From assembly GCF_030409505.1 (NCBI RefSeq), contig NZ_JAUFPZ010000002.1, positions 3,293,501 through 3,357,500 on the forward strand: a DNA stretch of 64,000 nucleotides, in the 5' to 3' direction. The notes under the pieces were generated by a model. It was not told the DNA's origin. It did no database searches and saw nothing but the letters and a program-made list of their open reading frames with translations. This stretch comes from Zunongwangia endophytica. Lineage in GTDB: Bacteria; Bacteroidota; Bacteroidia; Flavobacteriales; Flavobacteriaceae. Below, piece by piece: positions 1-9,329 of this stretch. Within the stretch, counting starts at the first letter, position 1, and each line of letters begins with the position of its first letter. A program made the position numbers and the translations under genes.

Positions 1-296
1 CAGGCAAGAAAGGTTTCAAAATTTTCTAATTCTTCCTTAGAAGTAAGTTTTTGATATACTTCATAAAACTCAAATAATGTGGTGGTATTATCTATAGATT
101 TTAAACCAGAAACTTCTTCAGCAAACTCTTCAATACTATAAATTTTTGGTGCAAAAATACTTTCCGAAGAAAGCATACTTAACTCGTTTAAAAGGAATGC
201 ACCAGCTCTTTTACTGGGTAAAACGAAGATAATATCTGAAATTGGAGCCTCTTCTTTTAGAAGTTTTTCTAAGACCTGACGGATAAATGATTTCAT
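1..296 (-). CDS. AddB-like helicase/nuclease subunit, N-terminal part (cut by window edge)
   Basis: An open frame runs from the ATG at 296 off the left edge, giving 98 codons. The protein begins MKSFIRQVLEKLL and then reads DIIFVLPSKRAGAFLLNEL, the degenerate N-terminal helicase-type motif (strand followed by SKRAG/A) that opens AddB-type PD-(D/E)XK proteins of Bacteroidota. It would pair with AddA, encoded at 3179-6301, in double-strand break end processing. The two genes lie on the same strand but are separated by kbl and ompA. A strong terminator sits just upstream of this start, so it needs its own promoter or readthrough. The nuclease domain lies outside the window, so the call rests on the N-terminus and the location. 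Confidence 0.7.
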   Translation of the reverse strand, partial: MKSFIRQVLEKLLKEEAPISDIIFVLPSKRAGAFLLNELSMLSSESIFAPKIYSIEEFAEEVSGLKSIDNTTTLFEFYEVYQKLTSKEELENFETFLA

Positions 297-308
297 ACTA
301 TAAAAATA

Positions 309-338
309 AAAAACGCGCTGAGGTTTCAGCGCGTTTTT
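309..338 (-). terminator. Intrinsic terminator after ompA
   Basis: An 11-bp perfect stem (311-321 with 326-336) with a 4-nt loop is followed on the minus strand by a T-rich run. It lies 33 bases past the ompA stop and directly before the AddB-like gene, so it should separate abundant ompA transcription from that gene. Confidence 0.85.
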
Positions 339-370
339 GTAAAATTTATAAAGTGACTAACACTGTTAGA

Positions 371-1765
371 TTACTTCATTTCTTTGTCCTCATCTAGAGA
401 AATAACTACTCTTCTGTTTTCCTGTCTTCCGGCAGCAGTATTATTAGTAGCAATTGGTCTTGATTCCCCGTAACCTTCAGAAGTTAATCTGTTTTCTGGG
501 ATACCAGCTCCAATTAAAAATTCTCTTACAGAAGCAGCTCTTTCCTTAGAAAGTTTCAGGTTGTACTCATCGTTACCTACGCTATCTGTATGACCTTCAA
601 TATGGAATACAGTGTTATCGTATTCTTTCATGATATCTGCGATAGAATTTAACGCTTCTTCAGAATCACTTCTAACTGATGCTTTATTGAAATCGAATAA
701 TACAGTATTAGAGTATTCGTTAAGTTCTTTTACAACTTCAGCACTTGGTTCTGGACACCCATTGTTTGCAACAGTACCAGCAACATCTGGACATTCGTCA
801 TCTTTATCTGGAACACCATCACCATCAGAATCTGGACATCCGTTAAACTCGATTAAACCTGGAGTTTCTGGACATTCGTCATCTTTATCTGGAACGCCAT
901 CACCATCAGAATCTGGACATCCGTTAAATTCAACCATTCCTGGAGTTTCTGGACATTCATCATCTTTATCTGGAACACCATCACCGTCAGTATCAGGACA
1001 TCCGTTAAATTCAGCTAAACCTGGAGTGTTTGGACACTCATCATCTTTGTCTGGGATACCATCACCGTCAGAATCTGGACATCCATTAAATTCAGGAAGA
1101 CCTGGAGTTTCTGGACATTCGTCATCTTTATCATAGATTCCGTCACCATCAGTATCAGTTCCACCAAACATAAATTTGATACCTGCACTGTGTTGAAAAT
1201 GTTGACCCATTTCAGGCTCAAAAGAGTGCTTGTATTTAGACTCTACGAATAATGCAAGATTATCGGTAAACCAGAAATTGATCCCTAAGCTACCGTTTAA
1301 AGTAGGAGCATCAAGATTCTCCATATCTGCACCGTCTTGATCACCAATCCAAGTGTAACCACCACCAACACCAACTACAGGATCAAACCATCCGTCGTTA
1401 AGCATTGCTCTAAGAGAGTAGTTAATAGATCCATCTACAGAGTAGTAAGATAAATCGTCTACAGAACGGTCACCAAACTGGTCAATCTGGTTAATTGTAC
1501 CGTCAATTTCTGCAACTAATCCAGCACCAATATATCTACCAACTGTTAGTTGAGATACCGATGGAAGAATGTTCCAGTGATCACCAGTATTAAAGTATTC
1601 GTCAAACATACCATTACTTAGTGGAGCGTCATTACCAGTAGGGTAAAAATCCACAGCGTTAGTACCGATGCTTACCGCCCAAGGGTTGTTTTCATCCTGC
1701 GCACTTGCAGAACTAATCCCAAGAACGACCATCGATAGCACGATTAATTTGGAAAGATGTTTCAT
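371..1765 (-). CDS. OmpA-family outer-membrane protein with thrombospondin type 3 repeats
   Basis: 464 residues. Residues 1-22 are a signal peptide ending SASAQ. Residues about 25-200 form a beta-barrel type domain. Residues 204-338 are five 27-residue thrombospondin type 3 repeats (DxDGDGxxDKDDECPxTPG) that bind calcium in this family. Residues about 345-460 are an OmpA C-terminal peptidoglycan-binding domain ([34 protein letters not shown]). The protein should tie the outer membrane to peptidoglycan and is probably abundant. It has a strong promoter (1797-1827) and its own terminator, so it is likely a single-gene transcript. The ATG at 1765 is preceded by a short leader. Confidence 0.95.
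   Translation of the reverse strand: MKHLSKLIVLSMVVLGISSASAQDENNPWAVSIGTNAVDFYPTGNDAPLSNGMFDEYFNTGDHWNILPSVSQLTVGRYIGAGLVAEIDGTINQIDQFGDRSVDDLSYYSVDGSINYSLRAMLNDGWFDPVVGVGGGYTWIGDQDGADMENLDAPTLNGSLGINFWFTDNLALFVESKYKHSFEPEMGQHFQHSAGIKFMFGGTDTDGDGIYDKDDECPETPGLPEFNGCPDSDGDGIPDKDDECPNTPGLAEFNGCPDTDGDGVPDKDDECPETPGMVEFNGCPDSDGDGVPDKDDECPETPGLIEFNGCPDSDGDGVPDKDDECPDVAGTVANNGCPEPSAEVVKELNEYSNTVLFDFNKASVRSDSEEALNSIADIMKEYDNTVFHIEGHTDSVGNDEYNLKLSKERAASVREFLIGAGIPENRLTSEGYGESRPIATNNTAAGRQENRRVVISLDEDKEMK
752..1156 (-). repeat. Five tandem 81-bp units encoding TSP3 repeats
   Basis: Residues 204-338 of the OmpA-like protein are five consecutive 27-codon units that stay similar at the nucleotide level (repeated ggacattcgtcatctttatc on the plus strand). 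Such arrays can gain or lose units by slippage or recombination. The substitutions between units are partly silent, so the array is not freshly duplicated. Confidence 0.9.
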
Positions 1766-1796
1766 ATCAATAGTTTAGTTTTAAGTGTTATTACTG

Positions 1797-1827
1797 CAAA
1801 ATTAGGCGGTGGGTGCTCACCGCCAAA
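1797..1827 (-). promoter_or_regulatory. ompA promoter (Bacteroidota -33/-7 type)
   Basis: Read on the minus strand, TTTG at 1827-1824 is followed after 19 bases by TAATTTTG at 1804-1797. This matches the Bacteroidota consensus TTTG-N19-TAnnTTTG exactly. It predicts a start site near 1790 and a leader of about 25 bases before the ATG at 1765. Confidence 0.75.
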
Positions 1828-1942
1828 CTTTGCTGTAATAAAGTTTTCTTAATAATAATATAGATTTGGTGGCATATTTCGAATGAAAACACCTTTTTTT
1901 ATAGGTTTTTTAAGAATACGTTTTGTAAATCACAAAAATTAG

Positions 1943-3139
1943 TTAATCTATAACCCCCAGTTCCTTACCGATTTTGGTGAAAGCATTGATAGCTTTATCC
2001 AAATGTTCCTTTTGATGTGCTGCTGATAATTGTACCCTAATTCTGGCTTTTTCCTTAGGAACAACCGGGTAAAAGAAACCAATCACGTAAATACCTTCTT
2101 CCAGAAGTTTATCTGCCATATCCTGAGATAACTTTGCATCATAAAGCATTACCGGAACGATTGCAGCATCCCCATCAATAATATCGAAACCTGCATCTTT
2201 AATCCCTTGTTTAAAATATTTCGTATTTTCTTTAAGTTTAGTTCTTAAGCTATCATCCTTTTCAAGCATTTCAAAAACCTTTAAAGAAGCACCAACGATA
2301 GATGGCGCTAAGGAGTTTGAAAATAGGTATGGACGCGAGCGTTGTCTCAGGATCTCGATAATCTCTTTTTTAGCGGTAGTATAACCTCCCATCGCGCCAC
2401 CAAGAGCTTTACCTAAAGTTCCTGTGATAATATCTACACGATCAAGAACTCCTTTTTCTTCTAGTGTTCCAATACCTTTCTCGCCAATAAAACCTGTGGC
2501 GTGGCACTCGTCGATCATGACCATAGCATCATATTTATCGGCCAAATCGCAAATATCATCTAATGGCGCGACAAGACCGTCCATAGAGAATACACCATCG
2601 GTTACGATAAGTTTGAAACGTGCTCCATTTTCGTTCGCTGCTTTAAGTTGCGCTTCAAGATCTGCCATATCTCCATTTTGGTAACGGTATCGCGCTGCTT
2701 TACAAAGACGAACGCCATCAATAATTGAAGCGTGATTTAGCGAATCTGAAATGATCGCATCTTCTTTGGTCAAAAGTGGTTCAAAAATACCGCCATTGGC
2801 ATCAAAACAAGCTGCGTACAAAATGGTATCCTCAGTTCCGTAGAAATCTGCAATTTTTTGTTCTAGTTCTTTATGGATATCCTGAGTACCACAAATAAAA
2901 CGAACGCTAGACATTCCGAATCCATGAGAATCCATCGTGTCTTTAGCCGCCTGAATAACTTCTGGATGCGAAGAAAGTCCTAAGTAATTATTGGCACAAA
3001 AGTTTATCACTTCCTGCCCGGTATTGATTTTTATAACAGCGTCTTGCGGAGTCGTGATAATACGCTCTCTTTTAAACAATCCATTGTCTTTAATATCTTC
3101 TATTTCGTTTTGAAGGTGTTCTTTAATAGATCCGTACAT
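1943..3139 (-). CDS. kbl: Glycine C-acetyltransferase (2-amino-3-ketobutyrate CoA ligase)
   Basis: 398 residues, the usual family length. It is a PLP enzyme of the alpha-oxoamine synthase group that cleaves 2-amino-3-ketobutyrate with CoA to glycine and acetyl-CoA in threonine breakdown. Visible features are the PLP lysine K244 in [11 protein letters not shown]210 and H213 in [10 protein letters not shown], and the N-terminal [11 protein letters not shown] typical of the family. The closest alternatives, serine palmitoyltransferase and KBL-like AONS, fit less well. The threonine dehydrogenase partner is not in the window. The gene starts 39 bases after addA on the same strand but has its own -7 box. 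Confidence 0.93.
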   Translation of the reverse strand: MYGSIKEHLQNEIEDIKDNGLFKRERIITTPQDAVIKINTGQEVINFCANNYLGLSSHPEVIQAAKDTMDSHGFGMSSVRFICGTQDIHKELEQKIADFYGTEDTILYAACFDANGGIFEPLLTKEDAIISDSLNHASIIDGVRLCKAARYRYQNGDMADLEAQLKAANENGARFKLIVTDGVFSMDGLVAPLDDICDLADKYDAMVMIDECHATGFIGEKGIGTLEEKGVLDRVDIITGTLGKALGGAMGGYTTAKKEIIEILRQRSRPYLFSNSLAPSIVGASLKVFEMLEKDDSLRTKLKENTKYFKQGIKDAGFDIIDGDAAIVPVMLYDAKLSQDMADKLLEEGIYVIGFFYPVVPKEKARIRVQLSAAHQKEHLDKAINAFTKIGKELGVID

Positions 3140-3161
3140 AATTATTTCATTTTCATTTTTG

Positions 3162-3169
3162 CAAAATTA
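3162..3169 (-). promoter_or_regulatory. kbl -7 promoter box
   Basis: TAATTTTG on the minus strand matches TAnnTTTG and lies 22 bases before the kbl ATG, in the short addA-kbl gap. The -33 box at the expected distance is weak (TTAG). Confidence 0.45.
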
Positions 3170-3178
3170 GTATCTCTG

Positions 3179-6100
3179 CTACACAAACCTAAGAGAAATT
3201 GCTTTGTTTGTATAGACTAGTATTTTCTTATCGATTTGATATCCCATTTTTATAAGGGTATCACCGTAGCTGGTAATTTGTTGTTCGTGCTTTACATCAA
3301 AAGCACCGGTTTTATAATCGATAATGCTTACATTATTTCCTTTAAAATTTAAGCGATCTGGTCTTAAGCGTTTCCCGGTTTCAGTAAGAATATCTCTTTC
3401 GTTATAATTTGTCGATTCTTCAGAAAAATATTCTTCAAGATCTGGATGGGTTACAATTCGCTTCAGTAGACCATTAATTTTTTCAGAAACTTCTTCAGTA
3501 ATAATTCCGTTAGCGATCGCGTTTTTAATCACCAGTTCTACATCTTTTTCAGTATTAATATCGGTTAAAAGATCGTGGATTATTTCTCCTTTTTCTATAG
3601 CTTCCTGCTGCTTTGTATCCCACAAACTACCTGAACGCGTTACAATATTTACCGCATGATTTTGTGTTGCTGAAGAGTAAAAATGCTGTAAATTTATTCC
3701 TGAATTTTTCTTTTCTTCGGAAGTTGGAGCTTCAATTTCACCAAACTCATAATTAGTCTGCTCGTCGTCCCAAACACCATTTCTTTTTAAATATCCAATA
3801 AGTAATCCTGAAGTTTTTGAAGGATTTTCGTTGCCGCTTCTATCCAAATCCAATTTCGATAAAATATAAAGCTGTTTTACAGGACGCGTGCAGGCAACGT
3901 ATAAAACATTTAAGGTATCCAATTCATTCTGAAAAAGCAGCTGAGTAAATAAAGCTTCTGGAATTTCACCCCAATTTTCCATTTTTGAAGACGCATTAAT
4001 ATAGCTCGCCGGGATATCGCCCAAACTGCCATCGTGCGGAACCCAAAGAGAATCTTTGCGGGTATCTTTAAAATCTGAATTCGCAAAAGGATAGATCACG
4101 ATAGGAAACTCCAGCCCTTTAGCTTTATGTATGGTCATAATCGTGACTGCATTCTCCTGCTGTGGCGCGATGATACTTAACTTTTCGTTTTCCTGATCCC
4201 AGATTTCTAAGAATCCCTGAATACCTTCAGTATCTTTTTGGGTGGTTTCGTAAACAAAATCAAGGAAAAACTGAATGTAGGCATTGGAGTCTTTAACCAG
4301 TCCGAAGCTTCTTATAATAAATTCGCAACTTTCGTAAACCGAGTATTCATTTAAAAACTCGAGGTTGAAGTCAATTTCAAATTCTTTAAGCCATTCAAAA
4401 AACGCATTTCCGCTAAGATTTATTTTTTCTGAAATGACGGCATGTGGATCGTCAAGCTGCAATAAATACTCTTGAATATAACCGAAAATCGATAATTTGA
4501 GTTCGTTATTTTCTGGAGTAATCGAGAATTTTAAAAGATCACATATAAAATGAACTTCTGGCGATCGAGAAATCAATAAGGTTTCAGAAGAAACTACATC
4601 AATCTCTTTTTCATTTAAAGCCGAAGCTATCGCAACACCCTCCTTTTTTCTTCGGGTTAGAATACAAACATCAGATCGTTTAAATCCTTTAGCATCGATA
4701 TTGTTAATAATTTCGATCACTTTTTCAGGATAAACCTCTTGTTCTTCCTCGCTGTTTTCAGCTTCCACAAAGCTTATATTTACATAGCCCGAACCAGCTT
4801 TCTTCGGATTTTGCGCACTTTGTTTAAATAATTTACTGTATTCGGGATGTCCAAGAAAATCTGCTGCGTAGCCAAAAAATTGGTTATTGAAATTTACAAT
4901 TTCTGCCGAGCTTCGATAATTATCGGGTAAATTATATACTTGTTTATCTATCTGAAATGGATTTCCTTCATTACTCAGATCAATAAACTGTTCGGCTTTA
5001 CCGCCACGCCAGCGATAAATCGATTGTTTAGCATCGCCTACCAGCATTAAACTTGAAGTTTCCTCTGGCAACGATTCCATCGAAAGTTTGTTATCGATAA
5101 GCGGAATTAAATTTTCCCATTGCATTTGCGAAGTATCCTGAAACTCATCGATAAAATAATTTTGATAGCGCTCGCCTAATCGCTCGTAGATAAACGGCGC
5201 GGGTTGGTCTTTAACCTGGGCGCTAATCATTGGATTAAATTCTGAAATTAGTAGTATTTGCCGCTCTTCTTTAATCTCTTTTATTTCTCGATTTAAGGCA
5301 TTTAATAACGAAAGTTGGGTAAGTCGCTTACCAATTTCTGTATTAAATTCTAAGCTGAAAAATAATTTTTTAGTCTGAACAAACAGATCCAGAATTTGTG
5401 GCTGAATTGCATCACCAGCAGCCACTTTTCCTTTTTTTAGTGGCAAAATACCTTCATTTTCGAGCTTTTCTACCCATTTTGAAGTGAAATTTGGTGTTTC
5501 GTTGGCTTTTAATTTCAGGAAATGTTTTGGTAAATATTGTCCGCTAAAATCGGTTGGATCGATTCCGTGATCTGCGATTAGTTGAAAAAAATGATCTACT
5601 TTTTGCTCAATTTCAGCTTGATTATTTTTGATTTCTTGTTTCAGTTTTTTTCTGAAAGCTTCAAAATCTTCCAGCGTTTTCGGTTGAAGTTTCTCTAAGT
5701 AAAACTGATTGTTTTCGTTTACCAGTAATTTTGCAATATCAAGTAAATCACGACCAATATCCCAGCTTTTATCCTCGTCGGCTTTACTGAGTGAAAAATC
5801 CACCAAAACTTTAGTGAGCTTTTCGTCATTTCCAGTACGATTTATTAATCGATCTACAGCTTCGTTTAGGATTTTCTCGGTATCTAGTTCAACTTCAAAG
5901 TTTACGGGTAAGCCCAGATCTTTGGCAAAAGTTCGGAGTACACGGTGGGTGAATCCATCGATCGTAGAAACTTCAAAAGCAGCGTAATTGTGAATGATAT
6001 TCTTTAAAATTCCAACTGATTTTTGCTGAATTACTTCCGTAGAATTATTCGTCTCCTTAGCGACGGCTTCCAAAAGGGCACGGGAGTTTTCTGGAACCGG

Positions 6101-6301
6101 ATTTTTAGTAAATGCATAAAGACTTTCGACAATTCTAGTTTTCATCTCTGCAACCGCTTTATTAGTAAAGGTGATTGCGAGGATGTTTTTATACGTGTCG
6201 GTTTTGTCTGATTTGAAGAGTAAACTTAAATAGGATTTAACCAGCGTAAAGGTTTTTCCCGATCCTGCAGAAGCATTATATATTGTAAAAGTATTCGCCA
6301 A
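3179..6301 (-). CDS. addA: AddA-like UvrD-family helicase with C-terminal RecB-type nuclease
   Basis: 1040 residues. The N-terminus has a Walker A motif (NASAGSGKTFTLV, residues 9-21). A helicase motif II reads IDEFQDTSQMQW near 385, followed by LMLVGDAKQSIYRWRGG. VTIMTIHKAKGLEFPIVI is the later UvrD motif, LNVLYVACTRP is motif VI, and the C-terminus carries a PD-(D/E)XK nuclease core (RPDRLNFKG ... IIDYKTG, near 980-996). The protein unwinds and resects broken DNA ends, feeding RecA, with the AddB-like protein at 1-296. The only possible start just after the upstream in-frame stop is TTG at 6301; there is no ATG before the Walker motif. Confidence 0.9.
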   Translation of the reverse strand: MANTFTIYNASAGSGKTFTLVKSYLSLLFKSDKTDTYKNILAITFTNKAVAEMKTRIVESLYAFTKNPVPENSRALLEAVAKETNNSTEVIQQKSVGILKNIIHNYAAFEVSTIDGFTHRVLRTFAKDLGLPVNFEVELDTEKILNEAVDRLINRTGNDEKLTKVLVDFSLSKADEDKSWDIGRDLLDIAKLLVNENNQFYLEKLQPKTLEDFEAFRKKLKQEIKNNQAEIEQKVDHFFQLIADHGIDPTDFSGQYLPKHFLKLKANETPNFTSKWVEKLENEGILPLKKGKVAAGDAIQPQILDLFVQTKKLFFSLEFNTEIGKRLTQLSLLNALNREIKEIKEERQILLISEFNPMISAQVKDQPAPFIYERLGERYQNYFIDEFQDTSQMQWENLIPLIDNKLSMESLPEETSSLMLVGDAKQSIYRWRGGKAEQFIDLSNEGNPFQIDKQVYNLPDNYRSSAEIVNFNNQFFGYAADFLGHPEYSKLFKQSAQNPKKAGSGYVNISFVEAENSEEEQEVYPEKVIEIINNIDAKGFKRSDVCILTRRKKEGVAIASALNEKEIDVVSSETLLISRSPEVHFICDLLKFSITPENNELKLSIFGYIQEYLLQLDDPHAVISEKINLSGNAFFEWLKEFEIDFNLEFLNEYSVYESCEFIIRSFGLVKDSNAYIQFFLDFVYETTQKDTEGIQGFLEIWDQENEKLSIIAPQQENAVTIMTIHKAKGLEFPIVIYPFANSDFKDTRKDSLWVPHDGSLGDIPASYINASSKMENWGEIPEALFTQLLFQNELDTLNVLYVACTRPVKQLYILSKLDLDRSGNENPSKTSGLLIGYLKRNGVWDDEQTNYEFGEIEAPTSEEKKNSGINLQHFYSSATQNHAVNIVTRSGSLWDTKQQEAIEKGEIIHDLLTDINTEKDVELVIKNAIANGIITEEVSEKINGLLKRIVTHPDLEEYFSEESTNYNERDILTETGKRLRPDRLNFKGNNVSIIDYKTGAFDVKHEQQITSYGDTLIKMGYQIDKKILVYTNKAISLRFV

Positions 6302-6417
6302 TGTTTAAATTTAATAGAGAATGAGTGATTAAAGGTAAGGTAAAATTGATTCTGTAAAAGCCTAAGCTTTTAAGTATATTATAACACTTAAATATTTTCA
6401 TTACACATGTTAATACT

Positions 6418-6425
6418 TAAATTTG
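6418..6425 (+). promoter_or_regulatory. Superoxide dismutase -7 promoter box
   Basis: TAAATTTG matches TAnnTTTG, with TTTT 19 bases upstream (6395-6398) as a near-match to the -33 TTTG. It predicts a leader of about 30 bases before the ATG at 6464. Confidence 0.55.
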
Positions 6426-6463
6426 AGTAGAATTTAATACTAATCACTAAAAAATATAAGACT

Positions 6464-7072
6464 ATGCCATTCGCGTTACCAGAGCTTAAATATGCATTCG
6501 ATGCATTAGAGCCACATATAGATGCAAAAACTATGGAAATTCACCATGATAAGCATCATTCTGGATATACCACAAAATTAAATAAAGCGATTGACGGAAC
6601 TGATCTTGATGGAAAAACTATCGAGAACATTCTAAAAAATCTTGATTTATCTAACACCGCTGTTAGAAACAATGGTGGAGGATTTTATAACCACAATCTG
6701 TTTTGGGAAATCATGTCTCCAGACGGAGGAGGAAAGCCTGAAGGTGACTTAGCAACTGCAATAGACAGTGCTTTTGGTTCTTTTGAAGCTTTTAAAGAAG
6801 AATTTTCTAATGCTGCAGCTGGACAATTTGGTTCAGGTTGGGCATGGTTATGTGTTCATGACGGCGGAAAATTAGAAGTTTGCTCTACTGCAAATCAGGA
6901 TAATCCATTAATGCCTGAAGTAGGATGTGGTGGAACTCCAATATTAGGATTAGATGTTTGGGAACATGCTTATTACCTAAACTATCAAAATAAACGTCCA
7001 GCATATATCGATGCTTTCTTTGAAGTAATCGACTGGAAAGAAGTAGCAAGTCGCTACGCTAAAGGAAAATAA
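6464..7072 (+). CDS. Superoxide dismutase, Fe/Mn family
   Basis: 202 residues, full length, no signal peptide, so cytoplasmic. It converts superoxide to oxygen and hydrogen peroxide. The metal ligands are in place: H27 (MEIHHDKHH), H77 (FYNHNLFW), D164 and H168 (LDVWEHAYY). The STANQD motif near 141-146 places a glutamine where manganese enzymes have it, and the GGGF segment near 71-74 lacks the glutamine usual in iron enzymes, so a manganese or cambialistic enzyme is more likely (inference). Single gene flanked by its own promoter and terminator. Confidence 0.95.
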   Translation: MPFALPELKYAFDALEPHIDAKTMEIHHDKHHSGYTTKLNKAIDGTDLDGKTIENILKNLDLSNTAVRNNGGGFYNHNLFWEIMSPDGGGKPEGDLATAIDSAFGSFEAFKEEFSNAAAGQFGSGWAWLCVHDGGKLEVCSTANQDNPLMPEVGCGGTPILGLDVWEHAYYLNYQNKRPAYIDAFFEVIDWKEVASRYAKGK

Positions 7073-7101
7073 TTAAGTAATTAATTGTTAAAGTTCGAAA
7101 G

Positions 7102-7128
7102 AGGCTGTTCGCAAGAACGGCCTTTTTT
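7102..7128 (+). terminator. Intrinsic terminator after superoxide dismutase
   Basis: A 9-bp stem (7102-7110 with 7115-7123) closed by a GCAA loop is followed by six T, 30 bases past the stop codon. Confidence 0.85.
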
Positions 7129-7196
7129 GTGCTTTATTTTGAATAATAAAATCGAGCGTTCTTTTTATAAAATGGGAATGTCGAAAAGGTAAGAAA

Positions 7197-7228
7197 ATAA
7201 AAAAGGCGGATTTACATCCACCTTTTTT
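7197..7228 (-). terminator. Intrinsic terminator after the purF-like gene
   Basis: The stem of about 10 bp (7201-7210 with 7217-7226) holds best on the minus strand, where the single imperfect pair becomes a G-U wobble, and it is followed by T and A-rich sequence. It lies about 120 bases past the minus-strand stop at 7350. Confidence 0.7.
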
Positions 7229-7349
7229 GCCCCAAATCTACCATGAACTTAACCTACTTAAATTTTATGGCAAGTCTAATATAGATATTATGCATATTTG
7301 TCTAAAATCTTTTAGATGAAAGACTTATAAAATAGTTGAAATACATATT

Positions 7350-9248
7350 TTAGTAAGCTCTATCCTTATTTCCTTCAAAAAAGTTTATAAAAGCTCTGTT
7401 AACTACTCTGTTACCTCCTGGTGTTGGGTAGTCTCCCGTAAAGTACCAGTCGCCAAGATTTTTAGGACATGCTTTATGTAAATTATCAACAGATTGATAG
7501 ATTACTTTTACATTAGCTTCTACTGTTGGTTCGCTTAAAAGTTCTGATATTTTTTCTGAAATCTGCTCATCGGTAAAAGGATCGTAAATTTCTTTCACGA
7601 AATTTTGTACCTCTTTATCTGCCAGATTTACCTGCTTTTTACACTTATCGTAAACCTCTTCAACTAATTTGTAATTACCGTTCTCTTGAAGTAAATCTAA
7701 TGCGGCTCTAAAAGCTACCAGGTCTTCTAAACGCGCCATATCAATTCCGTAGCAATCTGGATATCGAATTTGTGGAGCTGAAGAAACTACTACAATTTGT
7801 TTAGGATTTAGACGATCCATCATTTTTATGATACTCTTCTTTAAAGTAGTACCACGTACTATACTATCGTCGATAATTACCAAATTGTCTTCTGGTTTTA
7901 CAACACCATAAGTAACGTCATAAACGTGAGCTACAAGATCATCACGACTGCTATCTTCAGTAATAAAAGTTCTTAGCTTTACATCTTTAATTGCAATCTT
8001 TTCAGTTCTTAAGCGATACTCTAAAATCTGTTGAAGACGCTCATCTGTTAGCGTTTCTTTTTCTTCTAAAATCGCTTCATTCTTCTGGCGATTCAATTCG
8101 TCCTGTGCAGCTTCAACCATTCCGTAGAAAGAAGTTTCTGCTGTATTCGGTATAAAAGAGAAAACGGTATTAATGGTGTCGTAGTTAATAGCCTTAAGAA
8201 CTTCAGGCATTAATAATCTACCAAGCATTTTACGCTCCTTGTAAATTTCAGCATCACTACCTCTAGAGAAATAAATACGCTCAAAAGAACATGCTTTTCT
8301 TTCTAAAGGTTCAATGATTTTTTTGATAGAAACCTCACCGCTTTTCTTGGTAATAATAGCGTGACCAGGATCAAGTTCTTTAATATCTTCAAAGTTTAAA
8401 TTGAAGACAGTTTGGATTACCGGTCGTTCTGAAGCTACTACAACAACTTCGTCATCTTTATAATAATAGCACGGTCTAATTCCCGATGGATCACGTAAAA
8501 CAAAAGAATCCCCATGTCCCATTAATCCGGCGATAGCGTATCCACCATCCCAATCTTTAGAAGATTTCTTAAGAATTTTGGCTACATTCAATTGTTCAGC
8601 AATATGAGGCGACGCTTCCTGTTTGGTGAATCCTTCTTTTTTTAATTTTTTATAAAGCTTGCGCACTTCTGAATCTAAAAAGTGCCCAATCTTTTCCATG
8701 ATCGTAACAGTATCGGCTTTTTCCTTAGGATGCTGTCCCAGCTTAATAAGATTGTTGAATAACTGATTAACATTCGTCATGTTAAAGTTACCAGCCACAA
8801 TAAGGTTACGATGCATCCAATTGTTTTGTCTAAGGAATGGATGCACACTTTCGATACTATTTTTACCGAATGTTCCGTATCGAACATGTCCTAAAAATAA
8901 TTCACCCAGATATGGAATCTTTCTTTTTTGCAACGCAACATCATCGGCATATTCAGGGTGTTGTTGCATTTCATCATTAATACGCTGATTTATTTGCTCA
9001 AAAATATCCTGTATGGGTTGCGATTGGTTAGAGCGAACTCTGCTTATGTAGCGTTCCCCAGGCTGCACATTAAGTTTAATGCTGGCAAAACCGGCACCAT
9101 CTTGTCCACGATTATGCTGCTTTTCCATTAAAAGATACATCTTGTTTACACCGTAAAAAGCAGTACCATATTTTTCTTTGTAGTATTCTAGTGGTTTTAA
9201 CAGCCTAACCTGTGCAATTCCACATTCGTGTTTAATCGCGTCACTCAT
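7350..9248 (-). CDS. Long PurF-type amidophosphoribosyltransferase
   Basis: 632 residues, against roughly 470-510 for ordinary PurF. The N-terminus MSDAIKHE-CGIA places the nucleophile cysteine at C9, so an 8-residue propeptide would have to be removed. HNRGQDGAG (45-53) and the class II glutaminase fold follow. The PRPP loop LVIIDDSIVRGTT lies at 456-468. The expected reaction is transfer of glutamine ammonia to PRPP, the first step of purine synthesis. The extra length comes from inserts in both domains (for example 160-215 and 375-425). Long forms of this kind are common in Bacteroidota; whether this is the main PurF or a second paralogue cannot be told from the window. purN lies nearby on the same strand. 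Confidence 0.85.
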   Translation of the reverse strand: MSDAIKHECGIAQVRLLKPLEYYKEKYGTAFYGVNKMYLLMEKQHNRGQDGAGFASIKLNVQPGERYISRVRSNQSQPIQDIFEQINQRINDEMQQHPEYADDVALQKRKIPYLGELFLGHVRYGTFGKNSIESVHPFLRQNNWMHRNLIVAGNFNMTNVNQLFNNLIKLGQHPKEKADTVTIMEKIGHFLDSEVRKLYKKLKKEGFTKQEASPHIAEQLNVAKILKKSSKDWDGGYAIAGLMGHGDSFVLRDPSGIRPCYYYKDDEVVVVASERPVIQTVFNLNFEDIKELDPGHAIITKKSGEVSIKKIIEPLERKACSFERIYFSRGSDAEIYKERKMLGRLLMPEVLKAINYDTINTVFSFIPNTAETSFYGMVEAAQDELNRQKNEAILEEKETLTDERLQQILEYRLRTEKIAIKDVKLRTFITEDSSRDDLVAHVYDVTYGVVKPEDNLVIIDDSIVRGTTLKKSIIKMMDRLNPKQIVVVSSAPQIRYPDCYGIDMARLEDLVAFRAALDLLQENGNYKLVEEVYDKCKKQVNLADKEVQNFVKEIYDPFTDEQISEKISELLSEPTVEANVKVIYQSVDNLHKACPKNLGDWYFTGDYPTPGGNRVVNRAFINFFEGNKDRAY

Positions 9249-9293
9249 AATTGTATTGTTGCTCTGTGTGGGGTTTATTTATGCCTTAGTAAC

Positions 9294-9320
9294 AAAAAAA
9301 GCCCTGAAATTACAGGGCGT
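9294..9320 (-). terminator. Intrinsic terminator after the PfkB kinase gene
   Basis: On the minus strand a 6-bp GC-rich stem (GCCCTG with CAGGGC, 9301-9306 and 9313-9318) is followed directly by seven T. It lies 11 bases past the stop at 9330 and separates this gene from the purF-like gene. Confidence 0.85.
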
Positions 9321-9329
9321 GTTTTTATT

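Noticed and set aside
612..1136. A 174-codon plus-strand open frame opposite the OmpA gene, rich in Ser, Gly and Pro
   Set aside because: It is the antisense shadow of the TSP3 repeats; its repeats arise from the opposite strand, and no promoter or start signal supports it.
752..1156. Regularly spaced repeats that could look like a CRISPR array
   Set aside because: The units are 81 bp, in frame and continuous, with no unique spacers, and encode protein repeats.
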